Shown: positions 17,974 through 27,443 of the stretch, piece after piece
Numbering within the stretch: the first letter of the stretch is position 1
Layout: the number at the start of each line of letters is the position of its first letter
DNA from: Bacteroidota bacterium
GTDB lineage: Bacteria; Bacteroidota; Bacteroidia; NS11-12g; UBA955
Direction: 5' to 3'
DNA length: 64,000 nt
NCBI GenBank assembly: GCA_030834125.1
Contig: JAURFW010000008.1
Location: 1 to 64,000, forward strand
Notes under the pieces: model-generated
The model's input: the letters and a program-made list of their open reading frames with translations, nothing else
Database searches by the model: none
Told to the model about the DNA's origin: nothing
Made by a program: the position numbers and the translations under genes

Positions 17974-20900
17974 TTATTTCGAAGGACGTAATAAATTCAC
18001 CGAACCATTTACATAGTTAATCTTATCCTTACCCTTAAAACGATATTGCAATTGGTAGAAGTAAGTTCCTGATGGTGCATCTGGACCATCATTATTGATC
18101 TTACCATTCCATTGCTTCTTCGGATCTTCACTAAAGAACACTCTTTCACCCCAACGGTTAAAGATTCTAATTTCAAACAAATCTTGTCCTTGAATTGGCA
18201 CACGATAAGTATCATTTAAACCGTCTTCACCAGGAGTAAATACGTTGGCCAAGTAAATGAATAGATCCACTACCACAGGCTTACATATTGTGTCCTCACA
18301 ACCAGTTGAATTCTTTGTGATTAAACAAACCCAATACGTATTTGAACTATCATAACTCCACTTAACCTTTACCTCATCTGATTTCAAATTCTCAATGAAA
18401 TCATTTGGTAATTGTTTTGTGATATCATGTGTATGACCGAAGCCCCATCTCCATTCGACGCCATTTACATCAGTTCTAGTAAATGTAAAGTCAGGCTTAC
18501 TTGCCGAGTCAATATCAAAATCTGAGTACACAGAATCTACCAAGAAGGTAAGAGTATCCATTTCAGTAGGACACCATGGTCTTGGATGACTAGGATCATA
18601 ATCTGCATAATGTAATACGCGATATACACCAGGATCTGTGAAAGTCTTAGTATACTGACTCAAGTTAGTAGTTATCGTATCGGTAACCCACTGACCTTGT
18701 GCCGTACTGTAATGTTCAAATTTCCACTTGTAAACTTTAAGAATAGTATCTGAGTTGTCGATAAAAGTATTTGAATCACCAGGACAAATTGAAGCCTTAA
18801 GTATTTGACCGCGAACAGAATCACGAGGTAAAACTAAAATCTGGAACTTCTCTTGACCTGATAAAGTATCAGGATATACAGATTTACAGAACTTCATTTC
18901 TCCATCTAACATTAATGTATCAATCTGCTCTAAATAAACTTCATATAAACCAGGCTTTGTATACTTATGCCATAAGTTATTATTCATGTTGGCGGTATCT
19001 GCATTATTGAAAGAATTATCTCCCCAGAACCAAGTAAAGTTAGCATAAGAAGAAGGATCAACCGAGGTATTCTTGAAGTCAATACTATCATCTACACAGA
19101 TAGTAACAAAATTACCTGCTTTAGTACCGAACTCGAAACGAGGAATTGGGCCAGGAATTTTAATTTCTTTAACTAATGAATCGCCACAACCCTGATCTGT
19201 CAATATTTTCAATACGATTTGGAAGGTACCGTTACGTGTGTACAAGTGACTTGCAGCATCAGGAAGAGCTTCATCATTTACACCATTTTTATTGTATTGT
19301 ACAGACTTACCATCACCCCAATCAATATATAATTGCTTCATGTAGTCACAAACTGTTGGAGTAGGACCATTACAATTCTTCACAGCCCAACTGCATGGAT
19401 CATGAAGTACTGAAGAGTCTGTAAACTTTATTGTAGGAGTACACTTACCCAAACCATCAAGTTGTAAGCCAAAATTTACGTCTAGACGTGAAATAAATAC
19501 ACGTTTAGTAATTGTATCACGACACCCAGTTGAGTCTCCAGCAATATTTCTGAAGGTGTAAACTCCGGAGTCATTTTTGTAATACAAATTACTTCCTCCG
19601 CCTAATTGAACCCATGGGTTGTTTGTTGATCCTGGCATACCAGAAGCACCATAAGGGGAATTTCCAAAAATCGTATTTGTTTTATTCGGATCGTCATCTT
19701 CTTTAGACCAGTCCCAACGTGTTGGAGGCTCTTTCCCAGCTTGACCATATCTAGCTGGATCTTTCCAGTAATCATATTGGGTTGGATTTTGAGTTGGATC
19801 AGCATTCCAATAATAATTCCAGTCCCATGTTCCGTTATTCTGTGGATCGATATTGAAATAACGATAGTCTGGAGCAATAGTTAATGATTCACCATCGTTT
19901 CTGCAAACTATAGAGTCTGTAAATTTATCCATGAACATTGCAAAACCCACAATAATTGGTTTACCATCAAACGCCACACATTCTCCATTATCTGAAGTCA
20001 TTGATAGACCCGCAATATGATATCCAGCATATTCTGGAACAAAACGATAACCATGAACCCATGCACCGTTAATTTGATAGGTATCGATAGGAGTGATTGT
20101 GGAATCACGATAATGCAGAATAGTTGTTTCAGCTGGATTCGGAACAAAATAGAAAACTATATCTTTACCAAAACCTGCAGTATCAATACAACCGTATGCA
20201 CCAGTTGTAGGTTGGCCAATTGTACCTTGATTATTCCAGATCATTTTTGCAATAGTAGTATCTGCTAATGCAAATGGGTCAAATCCACGATCTTCAAGTC
20301 TAGTTTTAATTCTATCCCAAACCTTAGAAATATCTGCTGCAACCGTGTAATCACGAATTTCGGCAGTGAATATTGTATCAGGACCTTCAATTAATTTAGC
20401 TTTACCGTTAGCCCAATCATTTGTACATTCAATTTGGTATGGGTTCTCAGCATATTTAGCTCTAACGATATAGTTGTATAGATAATCAGGATTCTTACCA
20501 GGAACACTATCTTGGTAGTGGTAGTAATCTTCGTCGATATAACGCAACCAACTCATTCCATATCCAGGACCAGCATTGTTGTTAATAAATAACCAACGCA
20601 ATGATTTCAAATCACGTGTTACAGTAAGGTTTGCGTCAATTGGCTTAACAATTACTTCATCCCACTTACAAATTTTGAATCCACCCCAACTTTGTGGGCT
20701 AAGATTAGCTATTTCCATTGCAGGATCAATCATTGGGAAACAAGCAAATTTGTCATAATAGTGAGTATCGCTACATAGTGGGCGTTGCGCGCTATTTCCA
20801 CCTGGCTTAGCAATACCGTTACCCACAACAATACCTACTGTGATACAGGAGTTTGGTCCACCCACCATAGATGCACTATATTGCATTGAGAATCTATTAG

Positions 20901-23526
20901 GAGGATTTCCGGACAAGTTATAGGCTGTTGCCCACCATGGAGCAGGTGGATTCAATGGACGTCCGCCTGGAGAAAGTGCTGGTAGAGCATTCCAAGAAGC
21001 TGCTTGATTGGTAGGGAATGAGAATGTATCATAGTTGATTTGAACGTCTGTAAAACTACATCCAGGTTTCAAATCACTCAAGATAAAAGTAATACCATAA
21101 GTTGGATTTAATGCTCCAAGACACTCAATCGCATCCTTTATTAAACCAGATCCTACACCGCCGGCATTTGCGTGAAGCATAGCCAATTGCTTAGTTGCTT
21201 CACTCTCACATTTAAATGGGTGACAAGTATCACGATGAATCAATTTAACACTATTACAAGCAGGGATACGTGCGTAATACAACTCACGGTATCTATTGTA
21301 ATCGATGATCCAATCGTATTTTTCAATACCTTGAGGAATTCTCTTGAAAGAATCTATAGGTGTAATTAACTCACCTTTATTTAATCGAATCTTGAGTAAA
21401 TTACCTGGGAGAGTATCACGGCGTAAATGTTCAGTATAAAGATACTCAAACGAATCCGTAGGACTAGTTAAAATAACCACATCTTTTGGTTTAAGTAATA
21501 TAGTATCTTTAGGTCCTACGACCAACGTTTTTGTTCCTTCTTGGGGTCCAATCCAAGCTGAGTCATTAGCACCTAAACGTATTCTTATGAAATCTTCTTG
21601 GTATCTTTCAGCTGGACCAACCACTTTCTTCTCTCTTCTAAAAATCACAGATCCTTTATTACCACTTGCGCTGTATGAAGCCGAGTCTGATGCAGTAGGC
21701 GGCACAGCAATCATAGTATCATCGAAAATGTAATACCAGCTATCCGCATAAACCAAAAGTCGCTTACATAGTCCATTACTATCAATAAATATTGCATCTT
21801 CCATTGGACTCATCTTAAAGTCCGACAACATTACTAGATCCCAAGACTTATAATAGTGATATGGAATTGTGTCATGTGAGAAATTACAGTTTACTGTAAC
21901 ATTCTTATTATGTAAAATATCAGTGGTACACTTTGCACCAAAATTATCTCCGAAATCCCACAAGCGAGTTGCACACCAGCGCTCACGCTTTAATGGGTCA
22001 CCTCCACCAGCAGGAGCAGCAGCACCTCCAGAAGGAGCGTACACAGTTGTATCACCTCTAGAATTTGCTTCCCATCTCACTGGTGGCTGCCAAATTTGAA
22101 TCGGATCACCATTAGGTTTAACCTGGAACGTATGACCTAAACCTCCAGTAGCTTTGTAGAAAGTACTATCATCGTCGGTAAAGTCAGGATCATTATGATA
22201 GAAAGTAGAATAGTTTCTAAAGAATACCGTATCCATCACGTCTTTTGGACATTGGAAAACCTGCCAATCTGGTATTCTATCTCCCATTACATCTATAGTA
22301 GATGCCGGTCCTAAAATAATAATTGTATCATAAATTGACTGATTACCACAAATTGGGTGTTTATAAGTAAGATTCACCAAGAAAGGTCCAAGACCCGTAA
22401 ATGAGTGCGAAGGGCTCCATGTTTTATTATTAAAATTCTGTGGTCCTGAGTTTGGATCACCAAAATTCCATAATAAACCAGATGCTCCGGAAGGCACTTG
22501 ATCCACTGTAAATTCAATCTCAGGTGATGACATACAGGTGGAATCCTTATTTGCAATTATCTTGGCCTTTGAAGCATTAACCGTAGCAACAGCATTAACA
22601 CGAAAAGAGTCAACACAACCTTGCAAAGTAGTTACTATTAATACTGAGTTATATGTTCCCTGCCCATAGAACCACTTACTATATTGTGGTCCCCATAATT
22701 TATCAAATAAATCTTGCTCGGCTTGATCACCAGTGTTGTTCTTTGCTTGCTCTTTTGTTCCGTCTCCCCAGTTCCAAATAATTGAGTCAACAAGATTTTT
22801 ATTTAATCTAGTGGCATTAGTAATTTTAGCTTCTACAGAGTCACAGCCTATAGGCTTGGTGCTTGCAAATGCAGTACCTATTTTCTCATAAATAAACATT
22901 GCACCCTGCCAGTTTACTGTATCTACGCAACCATACTCATCTTCTACTTCAATATAAATATCAAACGTACCTCCTCTTTGATCTTTAATGGAAAAACATA
23001 CTTCATTTGGTAAATTTGAAGGTGGATATTTATAAGAAAATGATTGACCGTCTGACAAAAGATATCTAGACTCTTTGATATCACCTCCTCCATTAGCACC
23101 ATCTACTGCAGAACTATCTTTGAAACAAAATAAGTTCTTTTCAAAACACTGCTCTCTAATACTGCTTCGGGTTAATTTAATTTCAGGCTTAGGACGGATA
23201 TTTAACTTGGTCGATGACTTACAAGTTTGTCCATTAATTGTAGTTTCATATTCCACCGTTGCTGGCCCAGGGGCAAGAAACGAATAAGAAACTGTTGATT
23301 GACCTGAAGTGGTGTAAGTTCCATTATTTGCATCTTTAAAAGTCCAGTTGTGAGTGGTTCCGGTAGTTGAACCGGAAAAGAAAATTGGTGCATCTACGCA
23401 CTCATTTCCACTAACTGTAATTGGACAATTTTGAGCATTTGCGACTGATGTTAACGAAAACGCCAATGCAAAAAATGCCCAAAGGTTTTTTGTAATCCGT
23501 GAGGTTACTCCTTTCATATTTTCCAT
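17974..23526 (-). CDS. Giant secreted PKD-type protein with T9SS type B sorting domain (gliding-motility-associated)
   Basis: About 1850 residues from ATG at 23526 (MENMKG; ATG at 23517 is equally possible). The frame extends to an ATG at 23634, but the signal peptide (ending SLTSVANAQ) begins near 23517, so the longer form would bury it. The body has many cysteines and PKD-like beta modules (VSYSFLAPGPATVEYE, WGDGTKEQ, LYIDWGDGKSVQYN, WFWGDNSF). The last ~90 residues are the CHU_C/TIGR04131-type domain (NVFTPGEDGLNDTY, IFNRWGERVFFSE, PSGTYFYQLQY), which directs export by T9SS. It is probably a surface adhesin or gliding-associated filament protein. It follows the sigma/anti-sigma pair on the same strand. 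Confidence 0.88.
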   Translation of the reverse strand: MENMKGVTSRITKNLWAFFALAFSLTSVANAQNCPITVSGNECVDAPIFFSGSTTGTTHNWTFKDANNGTYTTSGQSTVSYSFLAPGPATVEYETTINGQTCKSSTKLNIRPKPEIKLTRSSIREQCFEKNLFCFKDSSAVDGANGGGDIKESRYLLSDGQSFSYKYPPSNLPNEVCFSIKDQRGGTFDIYIEVEDEYGCVDTVNWQGAMFIYEKIGTAFASTKPIGCDSVEAKITNATRLNKNLVDSIIWNWGDGTKEQAKNNTGDQAEQDLFDKLWGPQYSKWFYGQGTYNSVLIVTTLQGCVDSFRVNAVATVNASKAKIIANKDSTCMSSPEIEFTVDQVPSGASGLLWNFGDPNSGPQNFNNKTWSPSHSFTGLGPFLVNLTYKHPICGNQSIYDTIIILGPASTIDVMGDRIPDWQVFQCPKDVMDTVFFRNYSTFYHNDPDFTDDDSTFYKATGGLGHTFQVKPNGDPIQIWQPPVRWEANSRGDTTVYAPSGGAAAPAGGGDPLKRERWCATRLWDFGDNFGAKCTTDILHNKNVTVNCNFSHDTIPYHYYKSWDLVMLSDFKMSPMEDAIFIDSNGLCKRLLVYADSWYYIFDDTMIAVPPTASDSASYSASGNKGSVIFRREKKVVGPAERYQEDFIRIRLGANDSAWIGPQEGTKTLVVGPKDTILLKPKDVVILTSPTDSFEYLYTEHLRRDTLPGNLLKIRLNKGELITPIDSFKRIPQGIEKYDWIIDYNRYRELYYARIPACNSVKLIHRDTCHPFKCESEATKQLAMLHANAGGVGSGLIKDAIECLGALNPTYGITFILSDLKPGCSFTDVQINYDTFSFPTNQAASWNALPALSPGGRPLNPPAPWWATAYNLSGNPPNRFSMQYSASMVGGPNSCITVGIVVGNGIAKPGGNSAQRPLCSDTHYYDKFACFPMIDPAMEIANLSPQSWGGFKICKWDEVIVKPIDANLTVTRDLKSLRWLFINNNAGPGYGMSWLRYIDEDYYHYQDSVPGKNPDYLYNYIVRAKYAENPYQIECTNDWANGKAKLIEGPDTIFTAEIRDYTVAADISKVWDRIKTRLEDRGFDPFALADTTIAKMIWNNQGTIGQPTTGAYGCIDTAGFGKDIVFYFVPNPAETTILHYRDSTITPIDTYQINGAWVHGYRFVPEYAGYHIAGLSMTSDNGECVAFDGKPIIVGFAMFMDKFTDSIVCRNDGESLTIAPDYRYFNIDPQNNGTWDWNYYWNADPTQNPTQYDYWKDPARYGQAGKEPPTRWDWSKEDDDPNKTNTIFGNSPYGASGMPGSTNNPWVQLGGGSNLYYKNDSGVYTFRNIAGDSTGCRDTITKRVFISRLDVNFGLQLDGLGKCTPTIKFTDSSVLHDPCSWAVKNCNGPTPTVCDYMKQLYIDWGDGKSVQYNKNGVNDEALPDAASHLYTRNGTFQIVLKILTDQGCGDSLVKEIKIPGPIPRFEFGTKAGNFVTICVDDSIDFKNTSVDPSSYANFTWFWGDNSFNNADTANMNNNLWHKYTKPGLYEVYLEQIDTLMLDGEMKFCKSVYPDTLSGQEKFQILVLPRDSVRGQILKASICPGDSNTFIDNSDTILKVYKWKFEHYSTAQGQWVTDTITTNLSQYTKTFTDPGVYRVLHYADYDPSHPRPWCPTEMDTLTFLVDSVYSDFDIDSASKPDFTFTRTDVNGVEWRWGFGHTHDITKQLPNDFIENLKSDEVKVKWSYDSSNTYWVCLITKNSTGCEDTICKPVVVDLFIYLANVFTPGEDGLNDTYRVPIQGQDLFEIRIFNRWGERVFFSEDPKKQWNGKINNDGPDAPSGTYFYQLQYRFKGKDKINYVNGSVNLLRPSK

Positions 23527-23644
23527 TTGTTGTAAGATTTCAAATTTATGTGATTTAAGCCATAATTGGAAATTACCTTCGTTTGTATTGAAAGTCCTTG
23601 AATTTCCTTGACATTTATAGCTTGTATTATGCATTATATCCTAA

Positions 23645-24751
23645 TTAATTTCTATTCAACCATACTGTAGAAGTCTTTGACTTCCAGTCTGCATCACCTG
23701 AATATTTGTATTTTAAAATTACAGTGTAAATACCTTTCCCACATCGGCGATCCTTAAAATCACCACTCCACTTGTCTTTCCAATTTTTCGTTTCAAAAAC
23801 AATTTGTTTCATTGGACTTATAACTCTTAAATTAAATTCCTTTGGCTGAGGCATTTCAACATAGAAAGAATCGTTCAAGCCATCACTATTGGGTGTAAAA
23901 ATATTTGGTACTATAATTTCTTGAGAGAGAAGATTATTCTTTATGAGTAAAGACCTATCATTATTTTGAACACAATTTTTTCCAATTGCTCGAATATCCA
24001 TTTTAAACTCCTTACTGTTTAAAACAAAATATTTATGCTTCAATGCAATTTTATTTTCCAAAACCACTCGAATTGGCTCTATATCTCCCCAATTAATTTC
24101 AATAGGAATTATATCACCTGAAATATTTGTTAAATTTAGGTTTACACTATTGTCTTGAATATCGATTTCAGAACGTACTAATTTGCAATCGAATGAAATA
24201 TTTTCATCATTTATAACTATTGAATTAGAATTAGGATTTTTCGCAAAGTCTCGAGGAACTTCATCCACAACATCTGCTTCCATAGCCTCATCTTCTTCAA
24301 CAATAACCCATAGCTCCGGATGTGCATCATTAGTTTGTCTGTCTATATAAGTATTATCATTATTGGCACTCTGATTTTCCGTTACACCTTGAATTGCATT
24401 TTTTCGGACAATGGTATCTTCAATTTCCCGGGCATTAAGCTCATTCGAGTGTTGATCCTCCTCAATTTTCTGCTGCACAACTTTTTTGGGCTCGGCTTTC
24501 TCAGTGTTATTCGCATTCAACCAGTATAAGCCGGTAATTGCAGAAGCTGCAACAGTAGCAACTACAGCTACCTTAATACTAGTAAAACCGAAGGTCTTGG
24601 CTGCAACTTTTGAACCTGTTGCGACCGAATTGGGAACAGGATTATTTATTTGCCCCTTAACTGAATTAAAAATAGAATTTGGAGGATTAATCTTAGTCTC
24701 ACCAAGCCCATCTTTAAATAGCTTATCTATATTTGAACCCAAATCACTCAT
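23645..24751 (-). CDS. Single-pass membrane protein with C-terminal T9SS type B (CHU_C-like) domain, putative anti-sigma factor
   Basis: 368 residues. A short N-terminal cytoplasmic segment (1-57) precedes one membrane helix (about 58-77, KVAVVATVAASAITGLYWL). An acidic linker (about 85-175) follows, then a PKD-like beta region (about 185-275, INWGDIEPIRV), then a CHU_C domain at 280-368 (VPNIFTPNSDGLNDSFYV, WSGDFKDRRCGKGIYTVIL). There is no cleavable signal, so the C-terminal part should stay in the periplasm. The start overlaps the ECF sigma stop by eight bases, the classic sigma/anti-sigma arrangement, and the giant type B cargo gene follows. Anti-sigma function is inference from context and topology; the sequence shows no zinc anti-sigma motif. 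Confidence 0.65.
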   Translation of the reverse strand: MSDLGSNIDKLFKDGLGETKINPPNSIFNSVKGQINNPVPNSVATGSKVAAKTFGFTSIKVAVVATVAASAITGLYWLNANNTEKAEPKKVVQQKIEEDQHSNELNAREIEDTIVRKNAIQGVTENQSANNDNTYIDRQTNDAHPELWVIVEEDEAMEADVVDEVPRDFAKNPNSNSIVINDENISFDCKLVRSEIDIQDNSVNLNLTNISGDIIPIEINWGDIEPIRVVLENKIALKHKYFVLNSKEFKMDIRAIGKNCVQNNDRSLLIKNNLLSQEIIVPNIFTPNSDGLNDSFYVEMPQPKEFNLRVISPMKQIVFETKNWKDKWSGDFKDRRCGKGIYTVILKYKYSGDADWKSKTSTVWLNRN

Positions 24752-25283
24752 TACCTAACCATTTTTGCAAGAGCCTTCGTGCCTTGAATAATTGAGTTTT
24801 ACTCGTATTTTCAGATATACCAAGAATTGATGCTATTTCATTGTGAGAATATCCCTCAATAGCATACATATTAAAAACGGTCCTGTAACCTAATGGCAAT
24901 TGACGTAGAAGAGACATTAGGTACTTTTCATTCAATGCGTCAGATGATTTTTCAGGAATAGAGACCTGCAAGGCATCGTCATTAACATCGGTAAATAAAT
25001 GAGACCGATCCTTTCTTAAATAGTCAAGACATTGATTAACACAAATACGTTTTAACCAACCTTCAAAGGACCCTTGAAATTTAAAATTTGCGAGATTATT
25101 GAAAATTTTTATGTACGATTCTTGTAGCATGTCTTGTGCCTGATCTTCATCCTTGCTATAACGCAAACAAATAGCAAATAATACTCCCGAAAATTGGTCG
25201 TATAATTCACGCTGCGCATCGCTGTTCCCATCCAAACATTTTTGGATTAACGAGGATTCGTTGCTGCGTTTCAGAGATGCCAT
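24744..25283 (-). CDS. RNA polymerase sigma factor, ECF subfamily
   Basis: 179 residues, usual ECF length. Region 2 holds DEDQAQDMLQESYIKIF and the following helix FEGWLKRICVNQCLDYLRK. Region 4 is a helix-turn-helix (YSHNEIASILGISENTSKTQLFKARRLL). It directs core polymerase to a specific regulon in response to an envelope signal. It overlaps the putative membrane anti-sigma gene by eight bases. Being first in a run with a T9SS type B cargo and an OmpA protein, it may control their expression (inference). Confidence 0.93.
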   Translation of the reverse strand: MASLKRSNESSLIQKCLDGNSDAQRELYDQFSGVLFAICLRYSKDEDQAQDMLQESYIKIFNNLANFKFQGSFEGWLKRICVNQCLDYLRKDRSHLFTDVNDDALQVSIPEKSSDALNEKYLMSLLRQLPLGYRTVFNMYAIEGYSHNEIASILGISENTSKTQLFKARRLLQKWLGNE

Positions 25284-25351
25284 TTGTCGTATTCATCACA
25301 GGGATTTACTCAAAGATGTATTATCTACATTTTTGGTTGCCCGTGAAATAG

Positions 25352-26458
25352 TTATTTTTTTAATTTTCTAGTAATTAGGAAACTTAAATCTAAAAGTACA
25401 ATTTTTGGCTGTGCATTTCTTTCAATTAATCCAATAGAACGCTCAATTTCATTGCACATAAGTTCTAAGTTTTCAAAAGGTAAATTCATAGAATTCATGT
25501 TGGTAATAAATTTACCCTCACTGCCATCCCATGTATTTAATTCACTAGAATAAGAACTTACCAATACCCCTCGTAATAATTCTAGTCCATATTGTAAAAA
25601 CCCTTTCAACGATTCTTTTCCCATTTGTGCTGTATTATCCGCCCAATTTACCAATTCTCCCATTTTTCTACCATAACATAGAGCCATCCATCCTCGCCAT
25701 GTTTCGAAAAATGGGCTCTCAAAGCCATTAGCAAACTTTTGGGATTCGTTAAAATCACCATGAGAAATATGAGCCACTCGCGTAGCTTCGTCTTCTGTCA
25801 ACTCATTTGACTTTATCAAAAACTCCGTAAGTTCACTAACCAATAGGGGCGGAACTTTAACAGATTGAGTACGCGAAAGTATAGTTCCTAAAATCTTTTC
25901 TTCGTTTTCGGCAACTAACAAGAATATTGTATTGTGAGGGGGTTCTTCAATAATTTTTAAAAGCACATTACCCTCATTACCTAAATACTCAGGCAACCAC
26001 AACACAAGAAATTTATATTCACTTTCGAAAGGTTTTAGGGAAAGACTTCTGATAATTTCTCTACACTCGGCAATTGGGAAGTTTGCTTGCTTTTTTTCAG
26101 CACCTAAAACCGACATCCAGTCTGGTAAATTTACATAGGGTTTTTCTGTTAATACAGCTCTCCACTCTACCATTAGATCAGAGCTTTTCTTGGCTTTATC
26201 TGAAGGAAATGGAAAACTAAAATGCATATCAGGATGTGTAATGCTTTGCATCTTTCTACAAGAAGAGCACTCACCACAACTGTCGCTATCAGTAGGATTA
26301 ATACATGAAATATATTGGGCATATGCCAACGCAAGAGGTAACCCTCCAAAACCAGACTTGCCTAAAAATAATTGAGCATGTGGAATTCTACCATTTTTTA
26401 CTCCTACAATTAGTTTAGATTTAAGCTTCTCTTGCCCAATTATTTCAGAAAATCTCAT
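25352..26458 (-). CDS. holB: DNA polymerase III delta'-type subunit
   Basis: 368 residues. Clamp-loader AAA+ protein that opens FRIGQE-like (SEIIGQEKLKSKL). The Walker A region reads GKSGFGGLPLALAYA and lacks the lysine, as expected for the catalytically silent delta' subunit. A zinc-binding module with four cysteines follows (CINPTDSDSCGECSSC). The sensor region has LLKIIEEPPHNTIFLL and ILSRTQ. It is the last gene of the greA-HIT-holB run. Confidence 0.92.
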   Translation of the reverse strand: MRFSEIIGQEKLKSKLIVGVKNGRIPHAQLFLGKSGFGGLPLALAYAQYISCINPTDSDSCGECSSCRKMQSITHPDMHFSFPFPSDKAKKSSDLMVEWRAVLTEKPYVNLPDWMSVLGAEKKQANFPIAECREIIRSLSLKPFESEYKFLVLWLPEYLGNEGNVLLKIIEEPPHNTIFLLVAENEEKILGTILSRTQSVKVPPLLVSELTEFLIKSNELTEDEATRVAHISHGDFNESQKFANGFESPFFETWRGWMALCYGRKMGELVNWADNTAQMGKESLKGFLQYGLELLRGVLVSSYSSELNTWDGSEGKFITNMNSMNLPFENLELMCNEIERSIGLIERNAQPKIVLLDLSFLITRKLKK

Positions 26459-26487
26459 GTATTAACTAATATCCCAATTTCTGTAAC

Positions 26488-26883
26488 CTATACAAATACC
26501 TGTCTGATTTTTTGAGCGATATCTTCTAACTCTTCTTGAGAGGGAGCTAATTTCGGGCGCGAAAAATTTATATCTTCCACGGTTTGAAGAGGTATTAAAT
26601 GTATGTGCGCATGAGGAACCTCTAGACCAATAACTGCGGTCCCAATACGCTTACAAGGTATTGCTTTTTCTATTGCTTTTGCTACAGGAATTGTAAATTT
26701 CCATAATGCCGCAAGTTCTTCAGAGGGCAAATCGTATATATAATCAATTTCTTTTTTAGGAATGCATAGAACATGCCCCATCGCCAAAGGCATTATGTCC
26801 AAAAATGCTAAATGGTATTCATCTTCAAAAATTTTGAAACAAGGAATTTCATCATTTATAATTTTGGTAAATAAACTCGGCAT
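26488..26883 (-). CDS. HIT family protein
   Basis: 131 residues. Histidine-triad nucleotide hydrolase/transferase. The catalytic motif is PHAHIHLIPL (about residues 90-99) with the three spaced histidines. The N-terminal half shows FTKIINDEIPCFKIFEDEYHLAFLDI, typical of Hint-type proteins acting on purine nucleoside phosphoramidates. It starts two bases after the greA stop, so the two are co-transcribed. The specific physiological substrate is unknown. Confidence 0.94.
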   Translation of the reverse strand: MPSLFTKIINDEIPCFKIFEDEYHLAFLDIMPLAMGHVLCIPKKEIDYIYDLPSEELAALWKFTIPVAKAIEKAIPCKRIGTAVIGLEVPHAHIHLIPLQTVEDINFSRPKLAPSQEELEDIAQKIRQVFV

Positions 26884-26885
26884 TA

Positions 26886-27359
26886 TTAAATGGTTATATC
26901 GATGATTTCAAGTTTAATAGTACCCGCTGGAACTTGTATCTCACAAACTTCTCCCTTTGCTTTACCCAACAAGCCTGCACCCACAGCACTTTTAACTGAA
27001 ATTTTATTTTCCTTTAAATTTGCCTCCTTCTCCGAAACCAATTGATATACAGCCTCTTTACCGGTATTGTGATTTTTAACCTTGACCTTACACAAAATAC
27101 TCGCCTTATTTGTATTTAATTGAGATGCATCAATTACCCTTGCATTAGCCAAAGTATGTTCCATTAGAGCAATCTTGTCTTCAAGATGTCCCTGAGCTTC
27201 CTTTGCTGCGTCATATTCCGCATTCTCACTTAAATCTCCCTTGTCTCTCGCCTCGGCAATTGCTTGTACTATTTTGGGTCGTTCGATATGCTTTAAATCG
27301 CTCAGCTCTTTTTTCAATGCCTCCAAACCTTCTGGAGTAAAGTATTGAATTTCACTCAT
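26886..27359 (-). CDS. greA: Transcription elongation factor GreA
   Basis: 157 residues. The N-terminal coiled-coil finger carries the acidic tip RDKGDLSENAEYDAAKE, which reaches the polymerase active site to stimulate cleavage of backtracked RNA. The C-terminal FKBP-like domain has the conserved SAVGAGLLGKAKGEVCEI. Length is normal. It is the first gene of the greA-HIT-holB operon, just downstream of the terminator of the PorV-like gene. Confidence 0.96.
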   Translation of the reverse strand: MSEIQYFTPEGLEALKKELSDLKHIERPKIVQAIAEARDKGDLSENAEYDAAKEAQGHLEDKIALMEHTLANARVIDASQLNTNKASILCKVKVKNHNTGKEAVYQLVSEKEANLKENKISVKSAVGAGLLGKAKGEVCEIQVPAGTIKLEIIDITI

Positions 27360-27383
27360 AATATTATGTTGTTAGTTTCTTTC

Positions 27384-27417
27384 AAAAAAAAGTTGCATCA
27401 ACCGCAGTTGATGCAAC
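27384..27417 (-). terminator. Intrinsic terminator of the TonB receptor-cargo-PorV operon
   Basis: GTTGCATCAAC (27392-27402) and GTTGATGCAAC (27407-27417) form an 11-pair stem with a four-base loop. On the minus strand eight T residues follow. It ends the operon before greA. Confidence 0.92.
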
Positions 27418-27443
27418 GTTATATTCAAATATAAGAATTTTTT

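Noticed and set aside
21869..22099. Plus-strand open frame with a PPPAGAAAPPEG run inside the giant cargo gene
   Set aside because: Antisense shadow of a Gly/Ala/Pro-rich linker in the cargo protein.
23527..23634. Longer N-terminus of the giant cargo protein starting at ATG 23634
   Set aside because: It would place 36-39 non-hydrophobic residues ahead of a clear signal peptide; the start at 23526 or 23517 gives a normal signal.
25352..26458. holB as a broken AAA+ ATPase because the Walker A lysine is missing
   Set aside because: A degenerate P-loop is normal for delta' subunits.
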